NCBI GenBank assembly: GCA_963575745.1
Contig: CAUYUJ010018060.1
Location: 55,001-119,000 of the forward strand
Length of the DNA: 64,000 nucleotides
DNA from: Prorocentrum cordatum
Lineage: Eukaryota > Sar > Dinophyceae > Prorocentrales > Prorocentraceae
Direction of reading: 5' to 3'
The notes below the pieces were generated by a model. That model was not told where the DNA came from. It did no database searches and saw only the letters and a program-made list of their open reading frames with translations. A program made the position numbers and the translations under genes. Shown piece after piece: positions 29,191-40,384 of the stretch (position 1 is the first letter of the stretch; each line of letters opens with the position of its first letter).

Positions 29191-29819
29191 GCGCAGGAGG
29201 TCTGGCGATCGTTTCTGGATGGGCTGGTGGGGATGCGCGAAGCGTACAAGATTACACACGTGAAGTCGCCAGACGATTCCTCTGCACTCCCATCGCCAAG
29301 ATTGGTCGGCGACTGCTGGAAAAGATCACGAATCTTCGCGAAGTATTTCAATTCAGGTCAGAGGTGACTTCGACAAATAGAAACTTGCGTGCTTGGCTCG
29401 TGGAATAACCACGATCCTGGCAACGCCTGACGTACAGAGAGTTGCGGTCCAAGGCGTCCCGCTGGTGCTGACGCGTGCGCAGACAGCGGTGTACGAGACC
29501 TTGGAAGATTCGCCGCGGGTGTGCCGAAGTTGCTGACACAGACAAATATTTAGCCAGATGCTTACTGTCAAGCTACCAAGTCAATTTCCCCCGGTCGGTG
29601 TCGACGCTGAGATCCCCCCAAACAACTGAATCAATACCGTAATTATCGGATGTCATCAATCATGACGTTGGCGAGGTGATTGTCGACGAGCTGCTTCACC
29701 CTGCTCGCAATATGTCTGTTCATGATCAACAACAGATCATGAACGAATCGGCGGTGTAGCTTTATTCCGTGGGAATCCAAGGCCACGGAATGCAGGTACA
29801 TACTTCCCGCGATACCAGT

Positions 29820-30000
29820 CGGTCTGAAGCAGTGCGTAGAAACACGAAATGGGGAGGCGCTGAAAGCAGACTGGGCTTCCGCACGCCCCCTGAGGACGAG
29901 GGCAGAGGGAATATCTCTCGACTCTTGAAGGAAAGCGCCCAACGTAGATTGGGACTTGGGCCCCCGGAAGCCCCTACTTTCATCGACTGGCGTGCGCACT
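29820..30000. repeat. Dispersed repeat copy 1, about 180 bp
   Basis: Aligns with 51829-52010 over GTAGAAACA, GAGGCGCTG, CTTTCGCACG or CTTCCGCACG, CCCCTGA and CTACTTTC. On the minus strand both copies read a similar peptide (FQRLP, then SCF), so the source may be an exon of a repeated gene. The flanks 29191-29819 and 30001-31440 hold no supported gene. Confidence 0.65.
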
Positions 30001-31439
30001 AGCCCGCAGAGGGGCTGCATCTCCCTCGTCGACTGCCAGATGGCAGGCCAAGCAAGGAGACCAGAGACCAAGCTCCACAAGAAACCCATACCTTACATGG
30101 TGCCCCCATCGTGCTTACGGACCCAATCCCAGAAATTATTTCGAGTACCCAGAAAAGTATCGAAACAGTGCCGAACGAATATCGCCTCCCTGGGCCCGAC
30201 ACGTGAAAACCCATAAGTTTCGGTATGCTCTTGGTGCTTGTATTTTTTCTGGTGATCAAGGCTACAGTAGGTTGGAACATCATGAAATGTATTAAAGAGC
30301 TCAATTCTGGTGTCCTGGGCTCCCGAGCCGGCTGGACCTCGGAGCCGGATGACAAATCTCGCGCCGCTCCTCGGAGCGAGGGCGGGTCGCACCCTGGGGA
30401 TCAATGCTGTTCGCGCCCGCTGGGTCGGACTTGGGGGTTGGTTTTATCAAAGGGGAGGTTAGCAACTCACCATCCGCAGCCTGCTTTCCCGGCGCCTCCC
30501 CGCGGCTGAGGCGCCCATGTGACGCATGTGGCATCGAGCAGAGCGCCCGACGGCGGGGCCGTAGTAAACAGCTGCAGGCAGCAGACCTCGTAACCTCACC
30601 CGATCCCCCGCCTCGTCCGACCCGAGCCCGGGGGAGAGGATGAGGAGGACTGGGCGCGAATCAATGGGGGGGCGATGAATGGGAGGGGAAGAAGGGTGAC
30701 CTTCTCGGGCCCTCAAGGCCCCCTCTTGGGCCCTGAAGGGCCCCTGCGGGGGCTCTATACAGGGCTCCTTTTCTGCAGCCATCGCTGCCCCCCGATTTAT
30801 CGCCCCCCCCACTACCCAGACCCCCGACGTCATGATGCTTCCATGACGCGACCCCCAGAGGTCCGGCACATTCCCCGGGACCGGCTTTTCATCTGGAGTC
30901 TTCTTGTTGACGGTCCCGAGGCCCAAAAATGAGTATCGTTTAACCGATCCCCATCCCCAGCGGCGTGTCCTGGGCCCCACTGGTCGATTTACCCCCTAGA
31001 TGGGAATATAGGTCGTTCCCTTCAGGTTGCGAGGGGTGTGTCCCCAACTTGGGTGATAAGTTGGTGGGGGTCTCAAAGGGGATGGGGATGGGGATGGGGA
31101 CTGGTTAAACGATACCGAAATAAGGTTCCCCAGAGGCCAAACATAGCGAAAAGCCTCCCGTCGTGATTTTTGCGACCCCCGAGGGGGTCTGGGCACTTCG
31201 CGCCCAAAAGGGCAGCGACGACGAGGAGCCGGCGCGAGGCTTTCGAGGAGCCCGGCTGCTGGGCAGCTTCAGCCCCCCGCGGGGGCCTGCATCCAGCAGC
31301 GGGCGGCGGGAGGGCAGGTCTCCCCTGGCGGCGGCGCGCCGACTGGGCCAGCGCCGGCCTGGCTCGGCCACGGCCGGGTCGCAAACCAATGCCGGCCGAA
31401 CGGTAGCAGCTGTCCGGCCCAGGGTCAGGAGAGCCCAGG

Positions 31440-31650
31440 ATCGAAACGACAAGCCGGGTCCGCGATTGGAACGAATCGGATCGGCGGAAGTCGGCAGCCG
31501 AGTCGGGAGAAGTCGAATCGGCAGAGATCGGCAGGCCAGTATGCCTCCAATCAGAAATCGGAACCCAAATCAAGTCGGAATGCCAAGTCGGCTCGAATCG
31601 GAATCGGAAACAATCGAAATCGAATCAAATCGGAGGAATCGAAAGGAGCC
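31440..31650. repeat. AATCGGA-type degenerate repeat, first block
   Basis: AATCGGA, GTCGAATCGG and AAATCGAATC units recur irregularly. A second block of the same motif lies at 36240-36480. Confidence 0.7.
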
Positions 31651-31924
31651 ATGCAAGGGGCAACGGGGAGATGCGAGGGGGGGTCGACTCCACGTGCCTC
31701 CGGAAACGCTGGACCAAAAAAATCGACGCCTCACGTCCACTTCCCTCGCGGGCACTGCTCTCTCTTGTCGCTGGAGAGCTTCGTTGTGGGCCTCATGGGA
31801 AAACCTCGACCGAAACGGCCGTCTCGGCGCGACCCACCGACTTGCCAGGTCGGGGCCCCAGGAGGCGCAGGTAGACTGGCGATGTTACTTACGTATTCGA
31901 CGATGGAACCCTCGTTACCCACTG

Positions 31925-32075
31925 ACCCTGGGCGGTCTTCTCGGCGGTCGTCGGAGGTCTTCGGCGGTCTCCTGGCGGCCTTCGGCGCTTCTGACGGGTT
32001 TCGGCGGTTCTCGTCCGTTTCCAGCGGTCTTCGGCGGTCTTCGGCACCAAAGCTGGACGACTGCGGCTAACTTCA
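31925..32075. repeat. GGCGGTCTTC-type degenerate repeat
   Basis: About ten units of TCTTCGGCGGTC with drift. The rest of 31651-32260 has no supported gene. Confidence 0.7.
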
Positions 32076-32265
32076 GGTCGGGCGTGTCCTCCTACAGGCG
32101 GATGTCGGACGGAAAACAAAATTAGTCAAAACAAATCAAAACATGTTCGGAAGTAGTCAAAACAATTCGTCTCCAGATTCTTTGTTCTACAATTTTTGAA
32201 TCGTCCTCCTGTAGAGGGACAGGGCTCGACTCAACGTCAACAAGGGGTCCGTGATCGAACACCTG

Positions 32266-32650
32266 AGCGTTGCGACTCGTGGGCGCTCAGGCCATCGAGA
32301 GCTCCACTTCCCAGGGGCCGGTTTTGCGTGCCGAGTCGTTTTTTGACGCTCCCGAGGCCCGGCGAGGGCCCCGGGAGGCCGAAAACTGACCAACTCCCGC
32401 CGCTCCTATTGTTTTGGAGCGTCGGGTCTCTGGGGGCGTCGCGACTCGTGGGCGCTTGAGCCATCGAGAGAGCTCCTACTTCCGCCACCTCTCGCCGACC
32501 TCCGAGCAGCCTGCGCGCGTTTCGGCGCGATCCAACGCCTTGCCTCTTGCCAGGCGTTGCGACTCGTGGGCACTTAGCCATCGAGAGCTCCACTTCCGCC
32601 GCCCTCCGCCGACCTCTGGGCAGCCTGCCTGCGCGCGCCCCCCGCCAACC
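32266..32650. repeat. Three partial direct repeats, about 45-95 bp
   Basis: TTGCGACTCGTGGGCGCT, followed by a CATCGAGAGCTCC tail, occurs at about 32268, 32437 and 32558. The last two copies continue alike through CGCCGACCTC and CAGCCTG. The stretch 32651-34127 has no supported gene; 33400-33480 has small TAAGCGGGATTA repeats. Confidence 0.75.
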
Positions 32651-34127
32651 TGCGGTCCGCCAAAGCACGCCTGGGGCGGAGGGGGCGCGCCGATAAGGCG
32701 AGGCCGCTCTGGACAGCGCCGCGCGGCTCCCAATCGGAGGGACGCCAACCACAACGCCACCACCACCGGCCCTGGCCAGACTCTTCCTGGGCCCTGGATC
32801 GGTGTACAGACCTCCTGGCCTAGACCAGCGAGGCCTGTGCACCAGTCCAGCGCCCACGATGGGCCTGGCCGTGGCTCCCGGCCAAGCCCAGGCCCTCCAG
32901 GAGGCGCTGACTTGGAGGCCTGGAAATGGGCCTCCAACACCAACATTGGGGTATGCCTCCACAGGGACAAGGATTCCTAGATTTCGGTGTTGGTGGTAAG
33001 ATTTCGGTCGCCTTGGAAGTCAAAATATTACCACCATCACCGAGATCGGGATCCTGTTCCCTCGGTGGAGGCACACCGCCGATATTGGTGTTGGTGTCAA
33101 CCTCTGAGCCTGCGACTAGTCCCCTCTACGGCAGGTTCGTGCCGTGGCGACGCGGGCGTTGGTCTGGGGTGCTGCTTTCCCCATGTCGGGTAGCAGTCGT
33201 TGCCTGGGCGGGCGGGGGCTGGGGCCCCAGCGTCGGTAGTCCGAATCTCAAAATAGAGGACGGGGTTATGCTGGGGACGGTCTGCTTGGAGCTGTCGGGG
33301 AGGGTTCCAGCGGCGGGGTCTGGGCAATAACGCTGCACTGCAATGGCTGGTCTTGAGGGTGGGAGGCAAATATTGGGAGGTATTCGTCGCAAGGACTAAA
33401 GAAGAATAAACCCCATTGGGGGTTGCTAAGCGGGATTAGGCCACATATTAAGCGGGATCAAGCCGGATTAAGCAAGTAAACGGAAAGAAGAAGAATTAAG
33501 CCGGACGTCGGATCATAGCAAAGTCCGAATTTGACCTCCCAGGAGTTGCATCCGAATGGAGGGGGTCAACATCTGCTCGTCTGGAGGGGTTGCGACCCCT
33601 TCCTTTTTCATTCACAAACTTCGAATACACATTGGGCACGATGGGGCACGTCGGAACGGGGGTTCGATGCGATGGCAAAGAAGCATGCGCGCGCGAGCTC
33701 CAGCAGGCAGGGGAAGGTCCAAGCCCCCCCTTCTGCGCACGATCGTCCCCGACATTCCTGATTCCGTACAGTCAACCCGTACAACAAAGAGGCTCGGGAC
33801 CTCCGGAACCTCAGGACCGTCCCCGTCAACACTGAAAACCCTCCCGCCGTGACTTCTGCATGGCGCCAGGGGCTCCCGGGTCCCCTCCGAGAGCCGGCGC
33901 GGCGCGAGCCTGTCCGGGCCTGGCGCGCGCCGCCGAGGCCCCGGCCCGACGGGCCGCCGCCGCCGCCGGGCGCGCGCGCGGCCGCCTTCTCCCCAGGGTT
34001 TGGTCGGGCCTGTTGCCCTGCAGGAGGTCTGTGGACGAGAGACTAAAGAATACCCCAAAGATGCCCCCCCCAAAAGCAGCAAAAATACTGAAAATCGTCA
34101 CCAGACTGTTGTGGACTGTTTTTGATT

Positions 34128-34144
34128 TTCCCTCCTGTAGAGGG
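34128..34144. repeat. Small hairpin motif shared with 32197-32220
   Basis: TCCCTCCTGTAGAGGGA forms a 6-bp stem with a 5-nt loop. TCCTCCTGTAGAGGGAC occurs again near 32205 in a similar context (T-rich before, CGACT shortly after). Confidence 0.6.
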
Positions 34145-34439
34145 ACGTGCCCGACTTAACCCCAAGGCTCGAGCCTCCGCGCCCCCCCCCCCTCGCTTTG
34201 AGACGAAGCCAGGGCGAGGGCAAAACTCGGAAGCCTGGGCGAAGGCTGCCAAATCCCTGGCTGCTACAACGCTCTTCCCGGAAGAAGAACAAAAAACAAT
34301 TCCCGGAAGAAGAGAACGATCAACGCACTACGTAATACACGAGCTGCCTCCCGGAGAAGAAAAAACAATTTCCCGGAGCTCCGTTTTAGCAGCCACGGGT
34401 TTGCCAGCCTTCGCCTGGCTTCTGAAAAATCGGGTACTT

Positions 34440-34563
34440 GCCATCGCTTGGAGGTCCATTCCCCGTGCACTGTTTCGGCTTCGTGCGTGCTTTGTCGCTG
34501 GAGGATCCAGGATGATGCTCAGTGATCCCCGCCGAGGGGAAATGAACACGTCCGAGCGATGCC
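34440..34563. mobile_element. MITE copy a
   Basis: 124 bp. Left end GCCATCGCTTGGAGGTCC, right end CACGTCCGAGCGATGCC, forming imperfect terminal inverted repeats. The interior keeps GTGCGTGC, GATGATGC and GATCCCCGCCGA shared with the other copies. Confidence 0.8.
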
Positions 34564-34576
34564 AGAGGATCATAAT

Positions 34577-34680
34577 AGATCGAGAATATCTGAGATATCC
34601 GGCGGGTCTGGATGTCTCGGACGCCGCGGACTTCTCAGAGCGTTCCAGAACGCTCTGAGAACATGCCAGGACGATCTGGG
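34577..34680. repeat. Spacer repeat R, copy 1, with 14-bp hairpin
   Basis: GATCGAGAATATCTGAGATA leads to a perfect inverted repeat TTCTCAGAGCGTTC (34632-34645) and GAACGCTCTGAGAA (34648-34661) with a 2-nt loop. Further copies are at 34826-34938 and 39925-40040. Confidence 0.85.
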
Positions 34681-34685
34681 TCCTT

Positions 34686-34814
34686 GCCATCGCTCGGACG
34701 TCCATTCCCGTACATTATTTCGGCTTCGTGCGTAAATTGAGCTTGTCGCAGGATGATGCAGGATGCTCCTCAATGATCCCCGCCGAAGAAAAATGCACAC
34801 GTCCGAGCGATGCC
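34686..34814. mobile_element. MITE copy b
   Basis: 129 bp. GCCATCGCTCGGACGTCC at the left and CACGTCCGAGCGATGCC at the right. Contains GGATGCTCCTCAATGATCCC. Tandem with copies a and c. Confidence 0.85.
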
Positions 34815-34825
34815 AAGGGGCCAGG

Positions 34826-34938
34826 ATAGATCGAGAACCTCTGAGATATCTGGCGACTCTGGAAGATGTCTTGAGCGCCGCGGCCTTCTCAGAGCGTTCC
34901 GTAACGCTCTGAGAACATGCCCGAACGCTCTGGAACCT
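34826..34938. repeat. Spacer repeat R, copy 2
   Basis: Same order as copy 1, with stem TTCTCAGAGCGTT (34886-34898) and AACGCTCTGAGAA (34903-34915) around a 4-nt loop. MITE plus R forms a tandem unit of about 250 bp. Confidence 0.85.
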
Positions 34939-34939
34939 G

Positions 34940-35068
34940 GCCATCGCTCGGACGTCCATTCCCCGTGTGCAGTTTTCGACTTCGCGCGGGTATATGTCTT
35001 CGCAAGACGATCCAATCTGCGCCTCGATGGCCCTCGCCGAGGAGGAATGCAAACGTCCGAGCGATGCC
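34940..35068. mobile_element. MITE copy c
   Basis: 129 bp. Left GCCATCGCTCGGACGTCC, right ACGTCCGAGCGATGCC. Contains GCCTCGATGGCCCTCGCCGA. A decayed right end may recur at about 35175-35215. The stretch 35216-36240 is GC-rich with no supported gene. Confidence 0.85.
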
Positions 35069-36239
35069 AAGGGAACGGGACCTTGAATTCAAAAAATGTT
35101 TTGTGGAGTTCAAAGGCTGGTTATTGAATGTAAAGAAAGCTTGGTATTTGAACCATAAAAAAAGAGGCGAGGAGGAAGAATGCGCACGTCCTCCTGGGAG
35201 GTGCCAAGGGAAGGGAAGTGTTGCCCTCCTCCTGGCCCCGTCCGACCCTCCCCACCTGGCTCGAGCCGCCGCGGCGCCGCGCGGGCGGGGGGGCCAAGGG
35301 CAGGGGGGGGGGGCGGGCAGACAGGCGCGCTCCACGGCTCGCAGAGGAACTACAAGCAGCCCGCAGAAGGCAATGGGGGGGGCTCCCCGCCACGGCCGGG
35401 CCCGCCTCGAGAGCCTGGTCAGAGCATGCAGCGGGCCCGTACCACAAGGATGCGCGGTAAGGATGCAAGGGCCTTGGACGCCTATCTCGAGGCTTCTCTC
35501 TGGCGGGGCGCGGCCAACGGGGGTGGCCAAGGATGGACCGGGGAGGCAAGGATGCGAGGGTACTCTTGGGAAGGCTGCCCATCCTTATTATGCTGGTTGA
35601 CTGTACTAGCGAATGGCCTGGATCCGCCGCGGGGGATCTACGAAGAATTACATCGAAGCAAACAAATGTGTGTGTGTGTTGCGGATGCTGTGGGTAGGCA
35701 CTTTTGCGAGTAGTGGAACGCGCTCGGCGACTGTAGCAACTCCTGCGGAAATCAACCATGTCATCATGCCGGTTCCCGCGAATCGACGCTCTGACGCGCG
35801 CTGTTCGACCTGAACCTCGAGGTCGAATCGACGCTGAAACTGTGTGCACGTCGACCATGCGGGCCGCACCGCGCGAGCCCCCTCCCCTGAGAGAAAGGAC
35901 TGCGGGAAATACGGGCGATCGGCTTTACTAACCAGTGTCCTTCGTGCTTCGTTATGGTGTTCGTGCTCTTTCGCCCTGCTCTTCGCTCCATCTTGGCTGC
36001 AGCACGAAGCCAGAACGAAAGCGCGGTTCCCGAAATCGCCCGAACACCGTTCAGCTCGAGCCCTGGTGTTCCGATTCGATGGTCGAAAACGTACCATCCA
36101 GGCCAAGAGAATGGAGGCGAGGGGCTGGTGCAGGATGGAGACGCCCCAGACGGCCCCATGATGGACATCATGAGCGTGGGATGTCTTCGCCAGGATGCCA
36201 GCAGGCACGGGGGAGGACGAGTAGGAGGGGGAGGAGAGG

Positions 36240-36480
36240 CAGGAACAATCACCATCGAATCGAGAAATAGGATCGAATCGGAATGTGCGTCGGATCTGGT
36301 CGCATCGGCAATGAATCGGAATCGAATCGGATTGGCCGCGCCAGGATGCAACACAACGCTCAGAGCAACATCCATGGCAACATCAGGTGGCATCGGACCT
36401 TCGGAATATCGGAGTCGAATCGGAACGAGCGGGCCAGAATCGATATTGAATCGGATCGATCGGATCGAGATTGACCCTGA
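36240..36480. repeat. AATCGGA-type degenerate repeat, second block
   Basis: GAATCGGAATCGAATCGGA-like units recur as at 31440-31650. No gene is supported. Confidence 0.7.
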
Positions 36481-36806
36481 GAAAAAGCAGGGTCCAGACG
36501 ATAAGTTACTGTCGGTCAGAACGAGCGAGCAGGAAGAACATCTTTAGGGCCCCCGCCACCCGTACTGCAGAAACCAACTGTGCCGGACAGTTGGGAGAAG
36601 GAGTCAGGAGGCGGGAGCTCGAAGGAGGATGCAAGAGGGAGGCAAGAGGAAGCCAGGAGCGGAGCGGGAGTGAAGAGGAGGGAATGCATGTGAAAGATGG
36701 GATGGGGAGGGGAGGGAGAACGAAGGATGTAAGAAAGTGCACCGCGCGCTCAAACCTATAGGGAGGAGGGATGGGGAAGGGCAATGAGGTGAAAACGTGA
36801 TAGGCG

Positions 36807-36868
36807 TGTGTGTGTGTGTATGTGTGTGTGTGTGTGTGCGTGGATGTGTGTGCGTGGATGTGTGCGGG
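36807..36868. repeat. (GT)n microsatellite
   Basis: GTGTGTGT with GTGGATGT interruptions. Before it, 36595-36780 is purine-rich unique DNA. After it, 36990-37060 has two to three units of GGACGCCGGCGAAGGGTCCC. No gene is supported to 37490. Confidence 0.85.
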
Positions 36869-37377
36869 GGGGGGCGTCGGACCCCGACGAGGGCTCCTGT
36901 TCGAGCGGGGGCCACCCATCTGACGACACACACCCGTAGCCCTCCACGGAAATCAACCCCGAGAAAGGGTCACATTGGTGTCGACGCTAGCTGTCAGAAA
37001 GGACCCCGGCGAAGGGTCCCCCCTGGACGCCGGCGAAGGGTCCCCCCTGGACGCCGAACGCTGCCAAGCTCGAGCCTTCCGCCGTGTGTTTGCTCCGCCT
37101 GCGCTGTGATTCTGGGGCCCGCCGGGCCAGCAAGTCGACCCCTGGGCCTGATCAGGGGCACTCTCTGGCCAGGACCTCGGGGCGGATGCGGCCGTGGGTG
37201 CCACGCGAACCCCCAAGAGGGCGGGCGGAAAGGAGGCAGGAAGGTTCTCTTTCGGAGGATAATGAGAGGGAAACCAACAATGACATAAGCATACACACTC
37301 GGAGGTCCGCGCGGATTTTTCAGATGGGCGCTGGACCCCCCTCCTTGGCGCGCGGAGCACGCCAGAGACGGCGCCGG

Positions 37378-37432
37378 ACCCCGACCCCATCTACTCCGAC
37401 CCCGACCCCATCTACTCCGACCCCATCTAGGA
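37378..37432. repeat. CCCCGACCCCATCTACTCCGA minisatellite
   Basis: Three units with small length variation. GACCCCATCT also forms the termini of the foldback element at 38083-38290. Confidence 0.8.
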
Positions 37433-37490
37433 GGCCTGGGCTTTCGCGGTTACGGGGTCGAGTAATCGAGGCGGATGTCTGGACATCGCT

Positions 37491-37609
37491 CGGACGTCCA
37501 TTCCCTGTGATTGTTTGTTGGTTTCGTGCGTGGTTTTTTTCGCCAAATGATCAAGGATGCTCCTCGATGGTCCTCGCCGAAAGAAAAATGCACACGTCCG
37601 AGCGATGCC
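37491..37609. mobile_element. MITE copy d
   Basis: 119 bp. Left ACATCGCTCGGACGTCC, right CACGTCCGAGCGATGCC. Interior AAGGATGCTCCTCGATGG and CTCGCCGAAAG as in copy e. The stretch 37610-37830 is GC-rich and ends in (GA)n. Confidence 0.85.
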
Positions 37610-37834
37610 AAGGATGTGTGCCGCTCTTCTTCCCCGATGCTCGCCACTCTCGCGCGGGGGGGCGAGCCGCGCAGCTGCTGCAGCCCCTGCGCGCGCGCAG
37701 GCCGCCGGGCAGCAGGCTCGGCGGGCTCTCTGGGCGTCGCCAGGCGCCGGCCCTGAGGCGCCGCCGAGGCGCGCGAGGGAGCGCGAGAGAGAGAGAGAGA
37801 GAGCGAGAGCGAGTGGAGGCCTCCTAGATTTGGG

Positions 37835-38069
37835 GGACCCCAAAAAGCGGGGTCCGGCTGACAAGGGGGTGGTGCAACAGATGTTGGGCAAATGTATCGC
37901 AAGTGCATTCCGCCAGGGAATTGTGTTCCATTGTATTGCAACTAATGCACTGCGCACGAAAATCCAGCAATACATCTGCGCCCCGGAATGTATTGCACGC
38001 CCCAAATCTACTGCAACCCGCAAATCTATTGCACTAGATCTGTTGCACCACCCCCTTGTAGCTGGACCC
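37835..38069. mobile_element. Foldback element 1
   Basis: Imperfect terminal inverted repeats of about 30 bp: the left GGGTCCGGCTGACAAGGGGG, then GTGGTGCAACAGAT, mirrors the right ATCTGTTGCACCACCCCCTT, then GTAGCTGGACCC. The interior is AT-richer with ATTGCA motifs. Just before it, GGACCCC and GGGGTCC (37835-37841 and 37849-37855) form a small hairpin. Confidence 0.75.
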
Positions 38070-38082
38070 CCTTGTGGGTCAA

Positions 38083-38290
38083 CCAGATAGATGGGGTCCG
38101 ACTAGATGGGGTCGAAGGATCGCGATGCATAGCCGATTTAGCGGCGATGCATCGGCGATGCGCTGGCGACGTCGGCGATGCATCAGAGATGTGGGCGTGG
38201 AGAAACATCGGGCTGCGCATCGAGCCGCATCGCCGATGCATCGGCGATAAATCGCGAACCTCCGACACCATCTGCTCGGACCCCATCTGG
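38083..38290. mobile_element. Foldback element 2
   Basis: Left arm CCAGATAGATGGGGTCCGA with GATCGCGATGCAT and GGCGATGCATCGGCGATGCG is mirrored by the right arm (CGCATCGCCGATGCATCGGC, then CGCGAACC and TCGGACCCCATCTGG). Arms reach about 60 bp with mismatches. (GA)n follows at 38308-38340. Confidence 0.75.
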
Positions 38291-38955
38291 AAGGCCTAGA
38301 GAGGGACAAAGAGCGAGAGAGAGAGAAAGAGAGAGATAGCGAGACCCCTGAGATCCTGGCAACTAATTTTTTTCGAGCCGGGCGTTTTCGCTCAACTTCG
38401 GGCCCTGGGACCCTCACAGATGGATCTGGCTCGAAGGATAGCGCAGAAAGATGGGGTCTGGGGGTCTGGTCGTGATTTGTTTGCGATGTTGCATGTGTTT
38501 GCAACGTTGGATCTCAGGGACTGTCAATGCCTCGCTGTCCTGGGGCTTTGCTGTGTTCTTGCTCGCTGGAGCAGCTGGTACGCGTGCGGAGCTGCACTGT
38601 CGATGCCGCGCTTTCCCGTGGCTTTGCTGTGCTCCCGCTCTGAACGCACACCGCTTGAGGCGGCGGAGAGCTTGAAAAAAAGAGGGAAAGAACGAGAGAG
38701 AGAGAGAGAGACCGGCAACAGATAGAAAGGTGAGGCATGCCCTCAACAAGTCTGCTCCTATTCTCCCGTTGCTTCAGAGGTCGCATTCCGCCAAAACCCC
38801 CACCCCATGTTCGACACTATGCACCTTCGCGGCCCTGCATGCCTCGCAGATAGACACCGATCACCGATCCTCGAGCCTGCATGCTTCCCAGATCGACTCT
38901 CGAGGTCCGATCCACGATCCCCCACCCTGCATCAGAAGAAAACAAAGGCATAAAC

Positions 38956-39095
38956 TTTTGGCGCTCCACGCAGACTTCTTAGATCTGCGCTGGACCCCCC
39001 TCCCTGGCGCGCGGAGCGCGCCAGGGGCGGCGCCGGAGGCGCCGCCAGGGGGGGCCCCAGCGCGGATCCAAGAAATCCGCGTGGAACGCCAAAAG
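38956..39095. mobile_element. Foldback element 3
   Basis: 140 bp with about 48-bp imperfect inverted arms: left CTTTTGGCGCTCCACGCAGA, right ending TCCGCGTGGAACGCCAAAAG. The GC-rich centre has CGCGCGGAGCGCGCCAGG. A related half lies at about 37300-37365 (GCGCTGGACCCCCCTCCTTG). The stretch 38345-38955 has (GA)n at 38691-38712 and no gene. Confidence 0.8.
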
Positions 39096-39304
39096 TGCAC
39101 GTTTACGGCAAGTTCGTGTCGTGACAACCACGGCGTTGGACTCTGGAACGATCGCCGGCTTTTCGACCTCCCGATCGTTCCATGTTTGTGGATTCGGGGC
39201 CACTGGCGGCGTTCAACCCTGAAGGCCCGCGGCGGGGTCGCCGAAGGTCGACGCGACGCGAACCGACTGCATGCGGGCGTTTCGTCTCCGATGTGGGCCT
39301 CGCA

Positions 39305-39475
39305 GATCGGCCCTCGATCCTCGAGCCTCGAGCCTCGCGCCTCGAGCCGAGAGCTCGGGGCCTCGAGCCGAGAGCTCGGGGCCTCGAGCCGAGAGCTCGG
39401 GGCCTCGATCTTCGAGCCTTGAGCCTCGATCCTCGAGCCTCGAGCCTCGCGCCTCGCGCCGAGAGCTCGGGGCCG
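39305..39475. repeat. CCTCGAGCCGAGAGCTCGGG minisatellite
   Basis: Three exact 20-bp units of CCTCGAGCCGAGAGCTCGGG lie between degenerate CCTCGAGCCTCGAT-type units. The run from 39480 to 39720 holds G runs and (CTC)n. No gene is supported. Confidence 0.85.
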
Positions 39476-39924
39476 CGGGCGGGGGGGGGGCGCCTGCGGC
39501 CCCCAGCGCTCTCGGCCGCGGGGGCCTCCTGTGGGGGGGGGGGGCGTCAACCATCCACTCCCAGCGGTCCTGGCCACCCCTAAGACGAAGCCAGGACGAG
39601 GACAACATCGGATGGACGAATCGAGAATCTCTGAGATCTCCTCCTCCTCCTCCTCCGCCTCCTCCTCCTCCTCTTCCTCCTCCTCCTCCTCCTCCTCCTT
39701 CAGACGAAACCAGGACGAGGATAAAATCGGGTCCCAAGAGGCCCCCAAGAGGCTCCCAAGAGGCCCCTAAACTGTCCCCCAGACGCCCCCGAGAGCGCCT
39801 CGAGACCCCAAGAAGCATCCACGAGGACTCTGACCCACGTCAGCGTCGTCGTCGCCGCCGCCGCCGTTGTCGTCGTTCCCCTTCAGGGTCGGTTGCACTG
39901 GCCGTAAGGCCTTCGCAATCGGGT

Positions 39925-40040
39925 CAGGATGAATCGAAAATCTCTGAGATCCGCCAGCTCTGGAGCATGTCTCGAGCGCCGCGGCCTTCTCAGAACGTTC
40001 TGGAACGCTCTGAGAGCGTACCAGAACGCTCTGAAACGGA
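39925..40040. repeat. Spacer repeat R, copy 3
   Basis: GAATCGAAAATCTCTGAGAT, then GAGCGCCGCGGCCTTCTCAG, then an imperfect hairpin (CTCAGAACGTTC with GAACGCTCTGAG). This copy has no MITE beside it. A fragment of the same start occurs at 39608-39632. Confidence 0.75.
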
Positions 40041-40082
40041 TTTATCCTCGTCCTTGCCCCATCCGAACCCCCATCCTCCTTT

Positions 40083-40350
40083 GTAGGACTGGGTCCTCTT
40101 TGCTCACTTTGCGACTCTGGAAGGCCATCTTAAGCCTGCGCTCGCAAGGCCGGCATGTGGCATCTAAAATTCCCCAAACAGTGCTTTCACTTAGGAGGTC
40201 TGCCTTGCGGTCTACAGAACTGGGCCTGTTGGTTTGCTTACGTTACGCCTCTGGGAGGCCATCTTCAGCCTGCGTTCGCAGGGTCGGCATGCGGCATCCG
40301 GCATTCCCTAAGCAGTGCTTGCACTCAGGACTTCTCGCTTGCGGTCTAGG
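40083..40350. repeat. Tandem duplication, 134-bp period
   Basis: Two units share GGCCATCTT, AGCCTGCG, GGCAT and GCAGTGCTT or ACAGTGCTT, with about 20 percent divergence. Confidence 0.8.
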
Positions 40351-40384
40351 GAGCTGGGCCTGCCTGGCGGTCCAGCAGCTGTGT

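Noticed and set aside
36927-36945. CCGTAGCCCTCC as a leader relict
   Set aside because: Only the first eight bases match DinoSL, with no downstream gene.
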